Below are positions 1-10,010 of a DNA stretch of 64,000 nucleotides, one piece after another (within the stretch, counting starts at the first letter, position 1; the number at the start of each line of letters is the position of its first letter). Both the position numbers and the translations under genes were made by a program. Origin of the DNA: Nannocystis sp. (GTDB lineage: Bacteria > Myxococcota_A > Polyangia > Nannocystales > Nannocystaceae). The notes under the pieces are model-generated. The model was not told the origin of the DNA. It saw only the letters and a list, made by a program, of their open reading frames with translations, and made no database searches. Location of the stretch: positions 412,112-476,111 of the forward strand of contig NZ_JADJNN010000038.1 in the NCBI RefSeq assembly GCF_016714285.1, in the 5' to 3' direction.

Positions 1-125
1 ATGTCCGTCGTCATCGGGAACGTGGACGAAATGGTGCTGGTCGACCCGCCCCCGTCGTCGCTACAGCCCGCGAGCATCACAGCCAAAGCACCCGACAACC
101 CCACCCATTGCATGCGAATTTTCAT
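1..125 (-). CDS. Lipoprotein, N-terminus only (cut by window edge)
   Basis: Reading leftwards from an ATG at 123-125, the frame opens with MKIRMQWVG and runs through a hydrophobic stretch to VMLAGC, a textbook lipobox with the lipidated Cys at residue 21. An SDDGGGSTST-type linker follows. This is the layout of the other exported lipoproteins in the window. About 41 codons are visible and the rest lies outside, so no function can be given. The M36 protease gene ends 185 bases upstream on the same strand. Signal peptide and lipobox are seen; export and lipidation are inferred. Confidence 0.7.
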   Translation of the reverse strand, partial: MKIRMQWVGLSGALAVMLAGCSDDGGGSTSTISSTFPMTTD

Positions 126-310
126 GCCGCCATGAGACCCGAAGGGGCCGTGCGCCGCAAGCGTTGCGAGCGAGGCGCGGCGCTGGCATCGAGCGTGCGC
201 GCTGCGGCGTGCTTCGCCTGCGATCATGTCGTCGCTTGCAGGGCGTGACCTCCTCGCAGAGGGCCTCATAGCGACCGTTGTGCGACGAGCGAATGTGCGG
301 GGTTTGAGCC
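126..310. other. Intergenic, probable promoter region of the partial lipoprotein gene
   Basis: The 185 bases between two minus-strand genes hold no convincing coding frame. The stretch is G+C-rich and shows no clear -35/-10 pair or terminator. It must contain the promoter of the partial lipoprotein unless that gene is read through from the protease gene. Confidence 0.4.
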
Positions 311-3235
311 TCAGGCGCGCGAGGTAGCCCGCGGGCGGCGGCGGAACGCGAGGACGAGCAGGCCGAGGCCGAGAGCGGCGATCGGCGGGGCGTCGTCGTC
401 GCTGCGGCAGCTGCAGCCGTCGTCGTCGAGCTGGCCACCGTCGCCGTCGTCGCCGACTTCGCCGCTGCTGCTGTCGCTGGCGCCGGAGGTCGGCTCGCCG
501 GTGGTGGGCGGGTCCTCGCCCTCGCTGTTGCAGGTGGCGTCGCAGCCGTCGCCGGGCTGCTGGTTGCCGTCGTCGCAGGCCTCGCCGGGGTCCTGCTTGC
601 CGTCGCCGCAGCTGGACTGTGCGAGCGGGTTGACGCCGACGACGCAGAACTCGTCGACGTTCCAGCCGGCGAGCTCGAGGCCCTCGTCGGAGCGGAGCTG
701 GTAGGCGACCTGGACCGCGCCGTCGACGATGCCGGGGGTGATGTCGATGTCGTGGAAGCGCCACTCGAGGTCGCGGTGCTGCATGTTGCTGGCGTCGCCC
801 ATGTTGCTGTCGAGGTTGCGCCACGCGGCCAGGCCGTTGACGAGGATCGTGGCCTGGTCGAAGTGGGCGTCCTCGACGCCGAGCCAGCGGCGATACTGCA
901 GGCGGACCTTCTTGAAGCCCTGGGTCTTGATGGGCGGGCTGGTGAGGGTGCTGCTGGACTTGGGCTTGTAGGTGCCGGCGAGGTTGATGCCGAAGACCTC
1001 GCTGCCGGCGTAGGCGGCCTTGGGATCGCCGCCTTGGCCGCCCGGGGGGCCCTGCTCGAAGCCACCCTTGATCTCCCAGCCGTCGCCGTCGGCGGGGCCC
1101 TCGAAGCCGCTGCAGTAGAGCGGGGTGACCTCGCCCTGATACAGCTGATACCAGGGGTCGGCGAGGTTGATCGGGAAACTGACAGTGGTCGCGTCGCTGA
1201 GCTCGGCGACGACCTGGTACTCGGTCACGGTGTCGGCGGCCGCGGTCGGGAGGAGGGCGGTGAACTTCTGGTCGGCGAGGTCCATAGCGACCTCCTTGAC
1301 GTCGGGGTTGCCGAACAGCCGCCAGCGCAGGACGGCGCTCGTCGGCACGAGGTCGACGCAGGCCTTGGGCTGGCCGCCGATGGCGAGGGTGACGGGGATG
1401 CCCGCGGGCGTGGCGGCGGCGAGGGTCACGGTGGCGCCGATGTCGGCGGGGCCGAGCAGGCCGTGGGCGTAGAAGGCCCGGTTGATCTCGCACTCGTTGG
1501 GGGTGCCGTTGCTGAGGTCGCCGTCGTCGTCGTCGACCACCAGGGCCTCGGGGTACATGCTCGGGATGTCGACGGCGCGGCGGATCGACTCGAACCAGAT
1601 CTTGTCGGTGAGGGCGGTGCCCTCGGCGGGGCCGAGCTTGTCGCGCAGGTCAGCGCGCAGGTCCCAGAGGGTGCCGGCGATGATGAGGCCGGTCGCGTGC
1701 GGGTCGGGCTCGATGTCCTCGGGCCAGCGCGCCTCCTGGCCCTGGGGGTTTAGCTCGCGCAGCGGGCCGCTCGGGGCGTCGACGAAGAAGCCGCGGCCGA
1801 GGCCGGAGTCGTCGGTGATGGTGGCGCTGAGGTAGTCGCTGATGCCCTCGGAGAGCGCGCCCTCGAAGGCGCCGACGCCGGGGATGAGGCCCTGCTGATG
1901 CACCGAGTGGCCAAACTCGTGATAGACGATGTCGGCGATCCGCCCGGTGTTCTCGCAGCCCATGCCGGCGGCGAAGAAGTTGATCGCGTCGCCCTCGGAG
2001 AAGGCGTTGCACACGTCGTTGATGTTGACGCGCACCGCGAGGTTCTGGTCGAGGTAGGCGAAGTCGGGGGCGATGCCCCGCACGTACTCCTTCACCCGGG
2101 CGGCGTGGATGTACGAGGCCAGCTGGGCGTCCTGCAGCTCGTCCTTGGCCGCGCTCCACACGGCGACGCCGCCGGGCTCGAGGACGAGGTCGGTCTTGGT
2201 GTTCATGCCGGCCTGGTTGCTGATGCTGACGAGCTCGCCGAGGACTCCGGTCGCGACCACCGCGTCCATGCCGTCGGCGATCGTCAGGACGCCGTCGGCG
2301 TCGGTGACGCCGGGGACGTCGGCGATGAAGATCTTGAGCCGCGGCGCGGGCAGGTCGGCGCGCTCGCCCTGCGGGCCGCGCTTCGGGACGTCGAACTTGA
2401 GGGTGCCGGTGGCGAAGCGCAGGGTCTGCTCGCGGGCGACGGGCTCGCCGGTGGCGGCGTCGACGTAGACGTCGAAGCGGCCGAGCGGGCGCTCGGCGGC
2501 GACCTGGACGCGCAGGACCTCGCGGTCGCTGCGGTGGCGGCCGGCGATCAGCGGGAGGATGAAGGGGCCGTCGACGGCGGTGACGGTTGCGCTGGCGGCC
2601 GCGTCGGCGCGGACCCAGGCGAGCGCGCGGGCGCGGGCGGTGGCGGGGTCGACGGGCGCATCGGTGAGCGCAGCGGCGACGCGGGGGAGCGCCTCGGAGC
2701 CGATCATGACGAGGCGGTCGGCCTTGAAGCGGAAGCTGAGCTGGCCGCCGAGGACCGGGCGGCCGCGGTGCTGCTGGCGGAAGCCGACGCTGCGGACACC
2801 GGCGCTGAGGTCGTTGCTGGCGAGGATGAAGTCGTCGACGCGGCTGCCGGGGGCGAGCAGGGCGAGGTGCTGGCTCAGGAGCTCGCGGGCGTGGCGGGCG
2901 GCGATCGCCGGGTCGGCGACGCTGCCGGGCGCGGGCGTGCCGGCGCCCCAGATGCGCAGGGGGACGTCACTGTCACTATCCCAGATCGTGTCCGTGGCGG
3001 CGATCGCCGCGGCGAGGGCGGCGTGCGGGCGCAGGGCGTGGGCCGGGGTCTGGTTCCAGGCGACGGCGCGCTGGGTCCGGACGCGGCCGTGGTCGGCGCG
3101 CTCGAGGCCGTGGACGGCGGGCCCGCCGACGCTCGCTGGCCGCGGCGCGAAGGCCGTGGCGGTGTCGCTGAGGAGGAGAGCGGCCAGCCCGAGGGCGTGG
3201 CTGCCGAGAAGGATTGGGTTCCTGGCAAAGCGCAC
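311..3235 (-). CDS. Secreted M36-like (fungalysin-type) zinc metalloprotease, MYXO-CTERM
   Basis: Predicted 974-residue secreted zinc protease. A signal peptide (about 1-29) is followed by a propeptide-like region (about 60-280) and a catalytic domain with HEFGH at 439-443 and a likely third zinc ligand E463 in SEGISDY, the gluzincin layout of family M36. A beta-rich region follows, then one CDDGN disulfide repeat (about 875-905, DUF4215 type). The C-terminus has a C-x-C-R motif, a hydrophobic segment and an Arg cluster, typical of the MYXO-CTERM surface-anchoring signal. The start is GTG, the only one placing a signal peptide at the N-terminus. A second M36 protease lies at 31147-35106. A role in predation or nutrient protein breakdown is inferred. 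Confidence 0.88.
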   Translation of the reverse strand: MRFARNPILLGSHALGLAALLLSDTATAFAPRPASVGGPAVHGLERADHGRVRTQRAVAWNQTPAHALRPHAALAAAIAATDTIWDSDSDVPLRIWGAGTPAPGSVADPAIAARHARELLSQHLALLAPGSRVDDFILASNDLSAGVRSVGFRQQHRGRPVLGGQLSFRFKADRLVMIGSEALPRVAAALTDAPVDPATARARALAWVRADAAASATVTAVDGPFILPLIAGRHRSDREVLRVQVAAERPLGRFDVYVDAATGEPVAREQTLRFATGTLKFDVPKRGPQGERADLPAPRLKIFIADVPGVTDADGVLTIADGMDAVVATGVLGELVSISNQAGMNTKTDLVLEPGGVAVWSAAKDELQDAQLASYIHAARVKEYVRGIAPDFAYLDQNLAVRVNINDVCNAFSEGDAINFFAAGMGCENTGRIADIVYHEFGHSVHQQGLIPGVGAFEGALSEGISDYLSATITDDSGLGRGFFVDAPSGPLRELNPQGQEARWPEDIEPDPHATGLIIAGTLWDLRADLRDKLGPAEGTALTDKIWFESIRRAVDIPSMYPEALVVDDDDGDLSNGTPNECEINRAFYAHGLLGPADIGATVTLAAATPAGIPVTLAIGGQPKACVDLVPTSAVLRWRLFGNPDVKEVAMDLADQKFTALLPTAAADTVTEYQVVAELSDATTVSFPINLADPWYQLYQGEVTPLYCSGFEGPADGDGWEIKGGFEQGPPGGQGGDPKAAYAGSEVFGINLAGTYKPKSSSTLTSPPIKTQGFKKVRLQYRRWLGVEDAHFDQATILVNGLAAWRNLDSNMGDASNMQHRDLEWRFHDIDITPGIVDGAVQVAYQLRSDEGLELAGWNVDEFCVVGVNPLAQSSCGDGKQDPGEACDDGNQQPGDGCDATCNSEGEDPPTTGEPTSGASDSSSGEVGDDGDGGQLDDDGCSCRSDDDAPPIAALGLGLLVLAFRRRPRATSRA

Positions 3236-3407
3236 ATTACTGCCGTACGCGGTTCCAGGGCCACCGTCAAGTGCGCAGCGAATGGCTGCACAGCGGCTTT
3301 ACGCACTCGCGCCGGGCTCGCGGTTGGCAGCTCCGACGGTGAGACGGGAGGCGTGCGACGGGCGGGCGGTGAGCTGGGAGAGCGGTGCGACGGGAGGGCG
3401 AGGCGAG

Positions 3408-4904
3408 CTACTTGAGCTTCTTGACGTGGGCGGCGACGGCGGCGATCTCGTCGGCGGAGAGCTTGTCGTCGAAGGCCTTCATCTTGGTGCCATAGACGCC
3501 GTTGGTGATCGCGGCGACGACCTTGGCCTTGCCGTGGCCCTTCTGCCAGGCGGGGTCGGTGAAGTCGGGGATGTTGCTGGCCTTCATCGCCGGGCTGCCC
3601 TTGCCGTCGAGGGCGTGGCAGGCCTTGCAGGACTTCTCGTAGAGCGGCTTGCCGTCGATCTTCGGGTCGGGCTTGGCGGGCTTGTCGGGCTTGTCGGCGG
3701 GCTTGGCTGGTTTGTCGGCGGGCTTGGCTGGTTTGTCGGCGGGCGTGGGCGCGGGCTCGCTGGGCTCGGTGGGCGCGGGCTCGGGCGCGGGCTCGACGGG
3801 GGCGGGCTTCGGCGCTGGCTTGGCGACCAGCACCTTGCCGCCGGCGAACTTCTTGACCATGTGGAGATACACGAGGTCGAGCTGCTCCTTGCTGGCCTCC
3901 ATGCCGTTCTCGGAGAGCATGCGGATGATGACGTTCTTGACGTCCTCGGAGGTCTTCGGGGGCTTGGCCTCGACGTCGGCGAGGTCGTGGCACTGCGAGC
4001 AGAGGGCCTCGTAGGTCCTGGTGGCGACGGCGTCGTCGAAGGGCGGGAGGTCGCCGCTGCCGCTGTCGTCGCTGTTGACCACGCCCTTGATGTCCTGCTT
4101 GATGTCGGCGACGGCGACCTTGCGCTTGTCCTCCTCCTTGCGGCGCTCCTTGACGGACTTCTGGAGGTCGCTGGAGATGGCGATGAGGTAGGCGGTGACG
4201 ACGTGGAGCTCGCGGTCCTCGAGGGGCTCGGCGAAGCTCGGCTTGCTGGCCATGCGCTCGACGGTGCTCCACCAGCCGGCGGGGCTGCGGGGCTGGCTGA
4301 GGATGGTCTTGAGGTCGTGGCAGACGACGCACTTGCTGGCGAGCACCTCGCGGCCGGCGGTGAGGGCCGCGGGGGTGGCGAGCTCGCCCAGCTTGACCTC
4401 GGGCGGGAGCTCGGCCTGGGGCAGGAGCTTGGCGACGCGCTCGAGGTTCTCGGCGCTGTAGACCCCGGCGCCGCCGGCCGAATTGGCGAGGCTCAGCTCG
4501 CGGAAGGCGAACGGCATCGACAGGGCGGACAGGAGGATCGTGCAGGCGAGCAGGAGGGCGCCGAGCACGGGCATCCACTCCTCGAGGTGACGAAAGAAGC
4601 GGAGGATCGAGATCTTCACCAGCAGCAGCACGCCGATGGTGATCGCGAGCAGCATGTGGACGACCGAGCGCGGCGGCAGCTCGACCTGGTACTCCCACAG
4701 GCGCGGGACCATCTTCCACATCATCACCAGATAGAGGGCGAGGTAGAGGTAGCCGAGGCCGCGGTGCAGCAGCATCAGCGAGCGCGGGGCGGCGCTCGTG
4801 CGCGTGGCCTTGTCGAAGGGATAACCCCACAGGTGGAACATCAAGAACACGGCCGCGAAGCCGACGACCAGGAACAGGAGGCCGAGGATCAGGGTGGGGG
4901 CCAT
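3408..4904 (-). CDS. Membrane-anchored tri-haem cytochrome c protein
   Basis: 498 residues. Four predicted membrane helices lie within residues 4-135, with helix-associated His near 47 and 84 that could bind a b-type haem (inference). Three c-type haem sites follow: CVVCH 192-196, CSQCH 302-306 and CKACH 426-430. The last sits in a compact cytochrome c domain joined by a long Pro/Ala/Lys linker with repeated KPADKPAKPADKP units. It is probably an inner-membrane electron carrier exposing the c-haems to the periplasm. A close paralogue at 51770-52867 has the same membrane part and first two haem sites but lacks the linker and third domain. ATG start at 4902-4904 gives a clean first helix. Confidence 0.85.
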   Translation of the reverse strand: MAPTLILGLLFLVVGFAAVFLMFHLWGYPFDKATRTSAAPRSLMLLHRGLGYLYLALYLVMMWKMVPRLWEYQVELPPRSVVHMLLAITIGVLLLVKISILRFFRHLEEWMPVLGALLLACTILLSALSMPFAFRELSLANSAGGAGVYSAENLERVAKLLPQAELPPEVKLGELATPAALTAGREVLASKCVVCHDLKTILSQPRSPAGWWSTVERMASKPSFAEPLEDRELHVVTAYLIAISSDLQKSVKERRKEEDKRKVAVADIKQDIKGVVNSDDSGSGDLPPFDDAVATRTYEALCSQCHDLADVEAKPPKTSEDVKNVIIRMLSENGMEASKEQLDLVYLHMVKKFAGGKVLVAKPAPKPAPVEPAPEPAPTEPSEPAPTPADKPAKPADKPAKPADKPDKPAKPDPKIDGKPLYEKSCKACHALDGKGSPAMKASNIPDFTDPAWQKGHGKAKVVAAITNGVYGTKMKAFDDKLSADEIAAVAAHVKKLK

Positions 4905-4933
4905 GCTGCGAGGACCTTAGCAATGAATGCGGA

Positions 4934-5645
4934 TCAGAAGCGACCGCTGAGGACCAGGCCGCCGAGGGTCGGGGCGACGCGGACGCGGGCAGTGCTGGCA
5001 GAACGTGTGGCCTTGCGGTCGCGCAGGCCGTCGACCAGCAGCGCGACGCCGAGGACCAGGCCGGAGAAGCCGGCGATCGCACCGGCGGCGACGATCGTGT
5101 TGGCGCGGTCGAGCTTGTCGGCTTTGGCGTTGGCCTTCGTCAGGACGCCGGCGGTCATCGCCCCGAGGCCCGCGACACCGACCCCCATCAGGACGCCGCC
5201 GGTGATGACCTCGCCGCGGGCGCGTCGCTCGGCCTGCTTGTGTCGCTCGAGGTCTCGCGGCGAGGCGGCGGGCGCTGGTTCGGGCTCGGGCGGCGTGGTG
5301 ACCACGGGTGGCGGCGGCTCGGGCGGTGCCGCGGCGGGCTCGGGCGCCGGGGCGACGACAGGCTCGGGGGTGGGGCTCGGGGGTGGGCTCGGGGGTGGGC
5401 TCGGGGGCGGGCTCGGGGGCGGGCTCCGGGGTCGCTGCGGGCTTCTTGCCCTTCGGCTTCTTGCCCTTGCTCGGCTCGGGCTTCTTGGTCGCGGCGTCCC
5501 AATCCGGCAGCGGGGCGGGCTTCTTCTTCACGTCCCACTCGGGCAGCGGGGCAGGAGCCGCGGCGACCGGCAACGACTGCGCGAGCCAGGCGACGGCGAC
5601 GAGGGCACCCACGAGGAGGCGAGGGCATCGAGCTGAGATCCGCAT
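4934..5645 (-). CDS. Exported proline-linker membrane protein, one frameshift in the repeat
   Basis: The frame opens at 5645 with a signal peptide (MRISARCPRLLVGALVAVAW...) and charged PLPEWD / PLPDWD motifs, then enters a PEPAPEPTPEP repeat and loses frame. The second half, in another frame from about 5365 to 4934, continues the repeat and then encodes a charged segment, two membrane helices (GGVLMGVGVAGLGAMTAGVL and IVAAGAIAGFSGLVLGVALL) and a short tail. One G fewer in the run at 5372-5375 restores a single 236-residue protein; the neighbouring 12-bp repeat units carry GGG where this one has GGGG. This is best read as one gene with an indel in a low-complexity repeat. Family not recognised. 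Confidence 0.65.
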
Positions 5646-5750
5646 GTTCGGTCCGTGAGGCGCCACGAGGCACCACGAGACCACGATCGCGGTTCGCGGC
5701 GCAAGCGCGGCGCGGCGGGCTGAATTCGCGCGGTGCGAATGCTGGTGCTT

Positions 5751-7631
5751 TCAGGCGACCGCGACGCGGAGCGACTGCGAGGCGTCCGCGGGGGCCTGGT
5801 CGAGGTCGACACCGTCGCGCTCGCCGGGGATCTGCCGCGGATGGCCGCACAGGGCCCGCGACGCCTGCAGGCCGGCGATCACGGCCGACTCGGCGACGCC
5901 GAGGTCGAGGCCGCCGGTGAGCCAGTCGCCGGCGAGCACGAGGTTGTCGAGGCCGCTGTCGTCGGGGCGCAGGCGGTGACGCGCGGCGCCCGGGGGCGTG
6001 AGCGTGTGGCGGTCGCTCGGGCTGGTCAGCATCCACGTGTGCTGGGCGGCGAGGCGGTGCTCGCCGGTGCGACCGCCGGTGTCGTGGAGCAGCTCCCAGT
6101 TGAGCTCGCGCGAGCTGGCCAGCGAGGCCTCGGGCCACAGGCGGCGAGGATGGCTCTTGAGCCAGGTGTCGATGGTGTCGCGCAGCAGCTCGCGCGAGGG
6201 CGCGGGCTCGTGTGCGCCGGGGTCGCGCAGCGGTCCGTCGAGCGCGGCGAGGGTGGCGGGCTGGGCCTCGCGCGGCCAGCCCTCGAGGCTGAGCACGCTC
6301 GAGCGATCGGCCCAGCGCGGCAGGCTGACGCCGGGCAGGGTGCCGGCGCTGACGCTGGGGCGCGGGCCGCCGGAGTGGCCACTCGCGTGGCCAACGAGCT
6401 GGGCCCAGGTGGGGGTGAGCCACAGCTGGGCGCCGAGGGTGGCGCAGCTGTCGGCGTGCTCGAGGGCCTCCTGCCAGCGCGGCAGCTTGCGCATGAGGTC
6501 GCCGCAGATCCGCGGGAGCGCGGGGCCGGGGATGCCGAGGAGGCTCGTACTCGTCGACGCCGGGGTCGAGCTCGACCTGGCGACCGAGGCGGATCGAGAC
6601 GACGCGCTCGTCGTCGACGCGCAGCTCCTTGACCTTGTGGAAGAAACGGAAGCGGACGCCGCGGCGGCGCAGGACCTGGTAGAGCGGGGCGAACACGGCC
6701 TCGCCGAGGTCTGCCTGCGGCGTGTAGTAGAGGGCGCCCTTGTGCGCGAGCAGGACCCGCAGCAGCAGGCGCAGGCCGGCGCCCGCGGCCAGGGCGGGGC
6801 GCTCGCGATCGCCGGCGCCGTAGGCCAGCAGCATGTCGTAGAAGCCGGCGATCACCGGCGACTCGAGCGCGCTGGCCTCTGCTCGGCGCCGACGACCAGC
6901 GGCTGAGCCCAGGCCCGGCGCTGACGCGAGCTCTGGTGGCCCTCGGGGACGGTGGTGCCGGCCTGGCGCAGGAGCGCGTCGTAGTCGGGCGCGGCGGGGT
7001 CGAAGGCGGCGAAGGCGACGACGCCCTGGTTGTGGGCGCGGCGCAGCAGCGCGGGCAGGAGGCTGCGGGCCTGGTCCTGCCACAGCGGGGCGATCGCGGC
7101 GTAGTTGGGGTAGAGCGGGTGGAGGCTCGGCAGGCAGTCGAGCACCCAGGGGAGCAAGATCCGGACGTACTCCCAGACGGTCGGCGGCGCGGCGCCCTCG
7201 CCCGGGCTGGCGTCGTTGCGCCCGAGCGTGAGCGGCCACAGGCGCGACTGATCGCCCTGACCTGTCCCGAAGAACAGGGTCTCGCTGGGCCGGAAGGCCT
7301 CGCGGAAGGTGGCCAGCGGCGCGCCGGCGGGCCGCGCGAGCTCCTTGTAGCAGCGGCGCATCAGGGCGAAGGCGTTGTCGTAGCAGCCCCACCAGAGGTG
7401 GTGGCCGAAGCCCTCGCTGCGCAGGTTGGCCTTGACGTTGCGCCCGCTGCGGCCCTTGCCGCCGAGCCGCCAGCCGATCTGGTAGACGGTGATCTCGTAG
7501 CGCTCGTGCCAGTCGGGGGCGTCGGTCAGCGCGTAGACAGCAGCGAGCGAGCCGAGCCCGCCACCGAGCACGGCGATCCTTCGCCGCGACCTCGGCCGCG
7601 GCGGGACGGAGGAAACAGGTCGGTCGGTCAT
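5751..7631 (-). pseudogene. FAD/NAD(P)-binding oxidoreductase, two frameshifts
   Basis: The N-terminal part (7631 to about 6880) has a Rossmann dinucleotide motif RRIAVLGGGLGSLAAVYAL and an IGWRLGGKGRSGRN segment typical of FAD-dependent amine oxidase/phytoene desaturase-like proteins. The middle (SPVIAGFYDMLLAYGAGD ... VRFRFFHKVKELRVDDERVV) lies in a second frame, and the C-terminus, with LVLAGDWLTGGLDLGVAESAVIAGLQASRA, in a third. That last piece is the conserved FAD-contacting end of the family. Shifts lie near 6880 and 6540; one added C at about 6540 gives YEPLLGIPGPALPRICGDL. Conservation runs through all three pieces, so consensus error is as likely as decay. Substrate unknown. Confidence 0.75.
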
Positions 7632-7718
7632 GAGGGGTGCCGGAGTGTAGCTCGATTTCGAGCCGGCGTGTATAGGGGGCCAGGCGGGCGCTCAGGTGCG
7701 TCGGCCGCGCCGGGTCGG

Positions 7719-7734
7719 CTGTCCTGAGGGACAG
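7719..7734. repeat. Dispersed palindrome CTGTCC-N4-GGACAG (intergenic copy)
   Basis: CTGTCCTGAGGGACAG, perfect 6-bp arms, lies in the 138-bp divergent gap between the FAD oxidoreductase gene (starts 7631) and the lipoprotein gene (starts 7770). A near copy (CTGTCCCGAAGAACAG, one mismatch) lies inside the oxidoreductase gene at 7262-7277. Both belong to the family described under findings. Confidence 0.75.
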
Positions 7735-7769
7735 GTCGTGCGGCGAGGCTGGCGTGATAGCCTGCGAAG

Positions 7770-8711
7770 ATGCTGCGCGGGACGGTCCTGGCGGTCGCGC
7801 TGGTCGGATGTCGCGGGCCCGCGGCGGGCGGGGCGGTGGTTCATGCGCCCGGGGCGGTGACGGCGACGCCGGTGGTGGTCGAGACGCAGCCCGCGGCGCC
7901 AGCGACGGCGCCGGTCGAGGCGGCGCCAGTCGAGGTTCCGCCAGTCGAGCCAGCAGCTCCGGTCCCGCCGGTCGTGCCAGCAGCACCGGCGCAGCCGGTC
8001 GCGGTGACGGTGAGCTTCGTGCTCGCGCCCGAGGTCGGGCCGGGGCCGCCGACGCTGGCGATCACGGTGCGCAACCCGTCGACCCAGGCGGTGCCGCTGA
8101 CGCGCTTCGCCGACCCGGCGTGCCTGGTGCGCCATTACCTCGACCTCCGCGTGGTCCGCCCGAACGGGCGCGACCAGGCCCTGGCGGGCTGCGCGGTGAA
8201 GGACTGGCCGGGCACCGACGAGTCGCTGGCGGCCGGCGGGGAGCAGCGATATGTGGTGCCCTTCGCGGAGCTGGCCGCAAAGTGGCCGCGCGGGACTTAT
8301 CGCGTCGATGTCTCGTGGGACCCGGGCGAGCTGGCGCGGGCGCGCGGCGAGGCGGCGGCGGTGCGGGCCTCGCAGAGCTCGCTCAATCTCAGCGAATTCA
8401 CGATCGCCCGGCCGCTGGCGACGGTCCGGGTCCGGCGCGGGGCGACGGTGACGCTGCCGGACGGGGCGCGCCTGCACTTCAGCGGGCACGGGCACAAGTC
8501 GGTGATGGCAGGCCAGAGCTCGCCGCTGATCTTGCGCGGGAGCTTCACGCCGCCGGGAAAGGACCGGGCGACGGAGTTCTCCGTCAATCTACACACCGAG
8601 GATACGCGGGTGTTTCGCCTGGCCGAGGTGCTGGTGTTCGAGCTGGTGGATTATGAGTACGACGGCTGGATGCGGCTGCGGTACTTTGGGCGGGTCGCGG
8701 CGCCGCGCTGA
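7770..8711 (+). CDS. Hypothetical lipoprotein with Pro/Ala/Val linker
   Basis: 313 residues. The N-terminus MLRGTVLAVALVGC is a short signal peptide with the lipobox Cys at residue 14. A low-complexity linker rich in Pro, Val and Ala (about 35-85) leads to a beta-rich region with a conserved-looking VTVSFVLAPEVGPGPPTL start, resembling intracellular-proteinase-inhibitor-like or Ig-fold domains (weak similarity, inference). The protein ends at the stop at 8709-8711. It is transcribed divergently from the FAD oxidoreductase, with a dispersed palindrome 35 bp upstream. No family firmly recognised. Confidence 0.7.
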   Translation: MLRGTVLAVALVGCRGPAAGGAVVHAPGAVTATPVVVETQPAAPATAPVEAAPVEVPPVEPAAPVPPVVPAAPAQPVAVTVSFVLAPEVGPGPPTLAITVRNPSTQAVPLTRFADPACLVRHYLDLRVVRPNGRDQALAGCAVKDWPGTDESLAAGGEQRYVVPFAELAAKWPRGTYRVDVSWDPGELARARGEAAAVRASQSSLNLSEFTIARPLATVRVRRGATVTLPDGARLHFSGHGHKSVMAGQSSPLILRGSFTPPGKDRATEFSVNLHTEDTRVFRLAEVLVFELVDYEYDGWMRLRYFGRVAAPR

Positions 8712-9017
8712 TGAGCGACTGGCTTGGCCAGTCTGTGGCCTGGAATATGGAGTTTCAGGCGGGAATTTTGCTGGCAGGACGAGTACCCGGCGTGGCCATG
8801 GTCCACAGGTGAAGGCTGTGTGGTGAACCTGGGAGCGGCCGTCAACCTGCTTCGGTCGTCGAGATCTCGAGCATCTTGCGCCTCGGCCGAGCGAGCGACA
8901 GGCAGGGGTGAGCGCGACGCCGGAGCGCGCGGTCAGCTGGGGAACACCAAGACCCTGACCTACGGCCTCGGCGCGGTCTTCGGCGCGGCGCCGTGAGGAA
9001 GTGCGGTACCTTCGGGC
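8712..9017. other. Non-coding stretch between two lipoprotein genes
   Basis: 306 bases with no convincing gene. An open frame at 8724-8996 has a composition unlike a protein and no ribosome binding site. A 15-mer GTGGCCTGGAATATG (8735-8749) recurs at 12459-12473 in another long gap. The region presumably carries the promoter of the 9018 gene. Confidence 0.45.
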
Positions 9018-10010
9018 GTGCGGAGCATCCCGGCATCACGACGATGGCTACTGGCGATGGCGCTGCTGACCGGCGCGTGTGCGCCGGTGGCACGCGCAAC
9101 CCTGCCGACAACGCCGCCGCGCGGCGCGGTTCGGGTCGACCTCGAGGAGATGAAGGAGTGCCTGCAGTTCCAGCGTCGGGATGCGCCGCGCATCGCTTCG
9201 GTCGAGCGCCCGGAGCTCGCCGTGCGGCTGACCGAGCTGCCCCCCGAGGTGCTCCGTGTCGCACGCGCGGCCGAGGTCGACGCCCTGTTGTCGGCGCTCC
9301 TGGATTCGCGAGACAGCACGCGCGACCTGGCGATCGCGGCGAAGTTGCACCTGGTGATGCGGCTCTCGTCGCTGGAGATCGACGTCGCGTCGCTGCTCTT
9401 TCACACCCAGTGCATCGGCAACCAGATGGATTCGGTGCTGCGGGAGCTCGACCGCCGTCAGCGGTCGCGGGAGGTCGCGCTCACGGTGTCCTCGATCCTG
9501 ATGGGCGCGGCGGCGGCGACCGCCGGCGGGGTCTGGGAGCTGCGCGGCGGCGGCGGTGATGGTCCGGCGGCGCTCGGCATCGTCGGCGGCGTGACGGCCG
9601 CGTCGCTGGGCCTCGCCGCCTTCATACCGGAGCGACGCGCCGTGGTCTTCCCGCACGAGCGCAATCTGTTGGCGCCGATCGCCCGCGGCGAGGACCCGCA
9701 GGGGCTCTACCCGAGCTTTGTGTTTCGCATGTTGACGACGTCGCCGGCATCCGGCGGCCCGAGCTCGCGCGAAGAGATCCTCGAGGATTGGCGGATCATC
9801 CTCCACGACGCGGTGCCGGTCGCGCAGCGGGGCCTGGCCGAATCGCTGCTGTTTGGCGACGGCGGCGTCTACGATCGGCGCCTGCTCGACGTCCGCGAGC
9901 GGATGTTCGACGTGCTCGAGTCGCACGTCAACGCGGTCGACCGCGACCTCGAGCTGCTCTATCGCTTCTCGTCGCGGCTCGTCGCGGTGACCGCGCCAGC
10001 CGGCCCCTGA
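9018..10010 (+). CDS. Hypothetical lipoprotein with central membrane helices
   Basis: 330 residues. The N-terminus MRSIPASRRWLLAMALLTGAC is a lipoprotein signal ending in the TGAC lipobox. Residues about 100-150 are helical and charged. Two hydrophobic segments follow (ALTVSSILMGAAAATAGGVW and AALGIVGGVTAASLGLAAFI, about 150-200), then a soluble helical C-terminal half. Nothing identifies an enzyme. Downstream lies the convergent CAP-domain gene. Family not recognised. Confidence 0.7.
   Translation: MRSIPASRRWLLAMALLTGACAPVARATLPTTPPRGAVRVDLEEMKECLQFQRRDAPRIASVERPELAVRLTELPPEVLRVARAAEVDALLSALLDSRDSTRDLAIAAKLHLVMRLSSLEIDVASLLFHTQCIGNQMDSVLRELDRRQRSREVALTVSSILMGAAAATAGGVWELRGGGGDGPAALGIVGGVTAASLGLAAFIPERRAVVFPHERNLLAPIARGEDPQGLYPSFVFRMLTTSPASGGPSSREEILEDWRIILHDAVPVAQRGLAESLLFGDGGVYDRRLLDVRERMFDVLESHVNAVDRDLELLYRFSSRLVAVTAPAGP

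Noticed and set aside
1898..5636. Long open frames on the plus strand opposite the M36 and cytochrome genes
   Set aside because: They are antisense to well-supported genes with intact motifs, are compositionally low-complexity (Gly/Ala/Val/Asp or Arg-rich), and have no signal peptide or family motif. Expected by chance at this G+C.
8724..8996. Short plus-strand open frame of about 90 codons
   Set aside because: No ribosome binding site, no homology-like motif, and an amino acid mix unlike neighbouring proteins.
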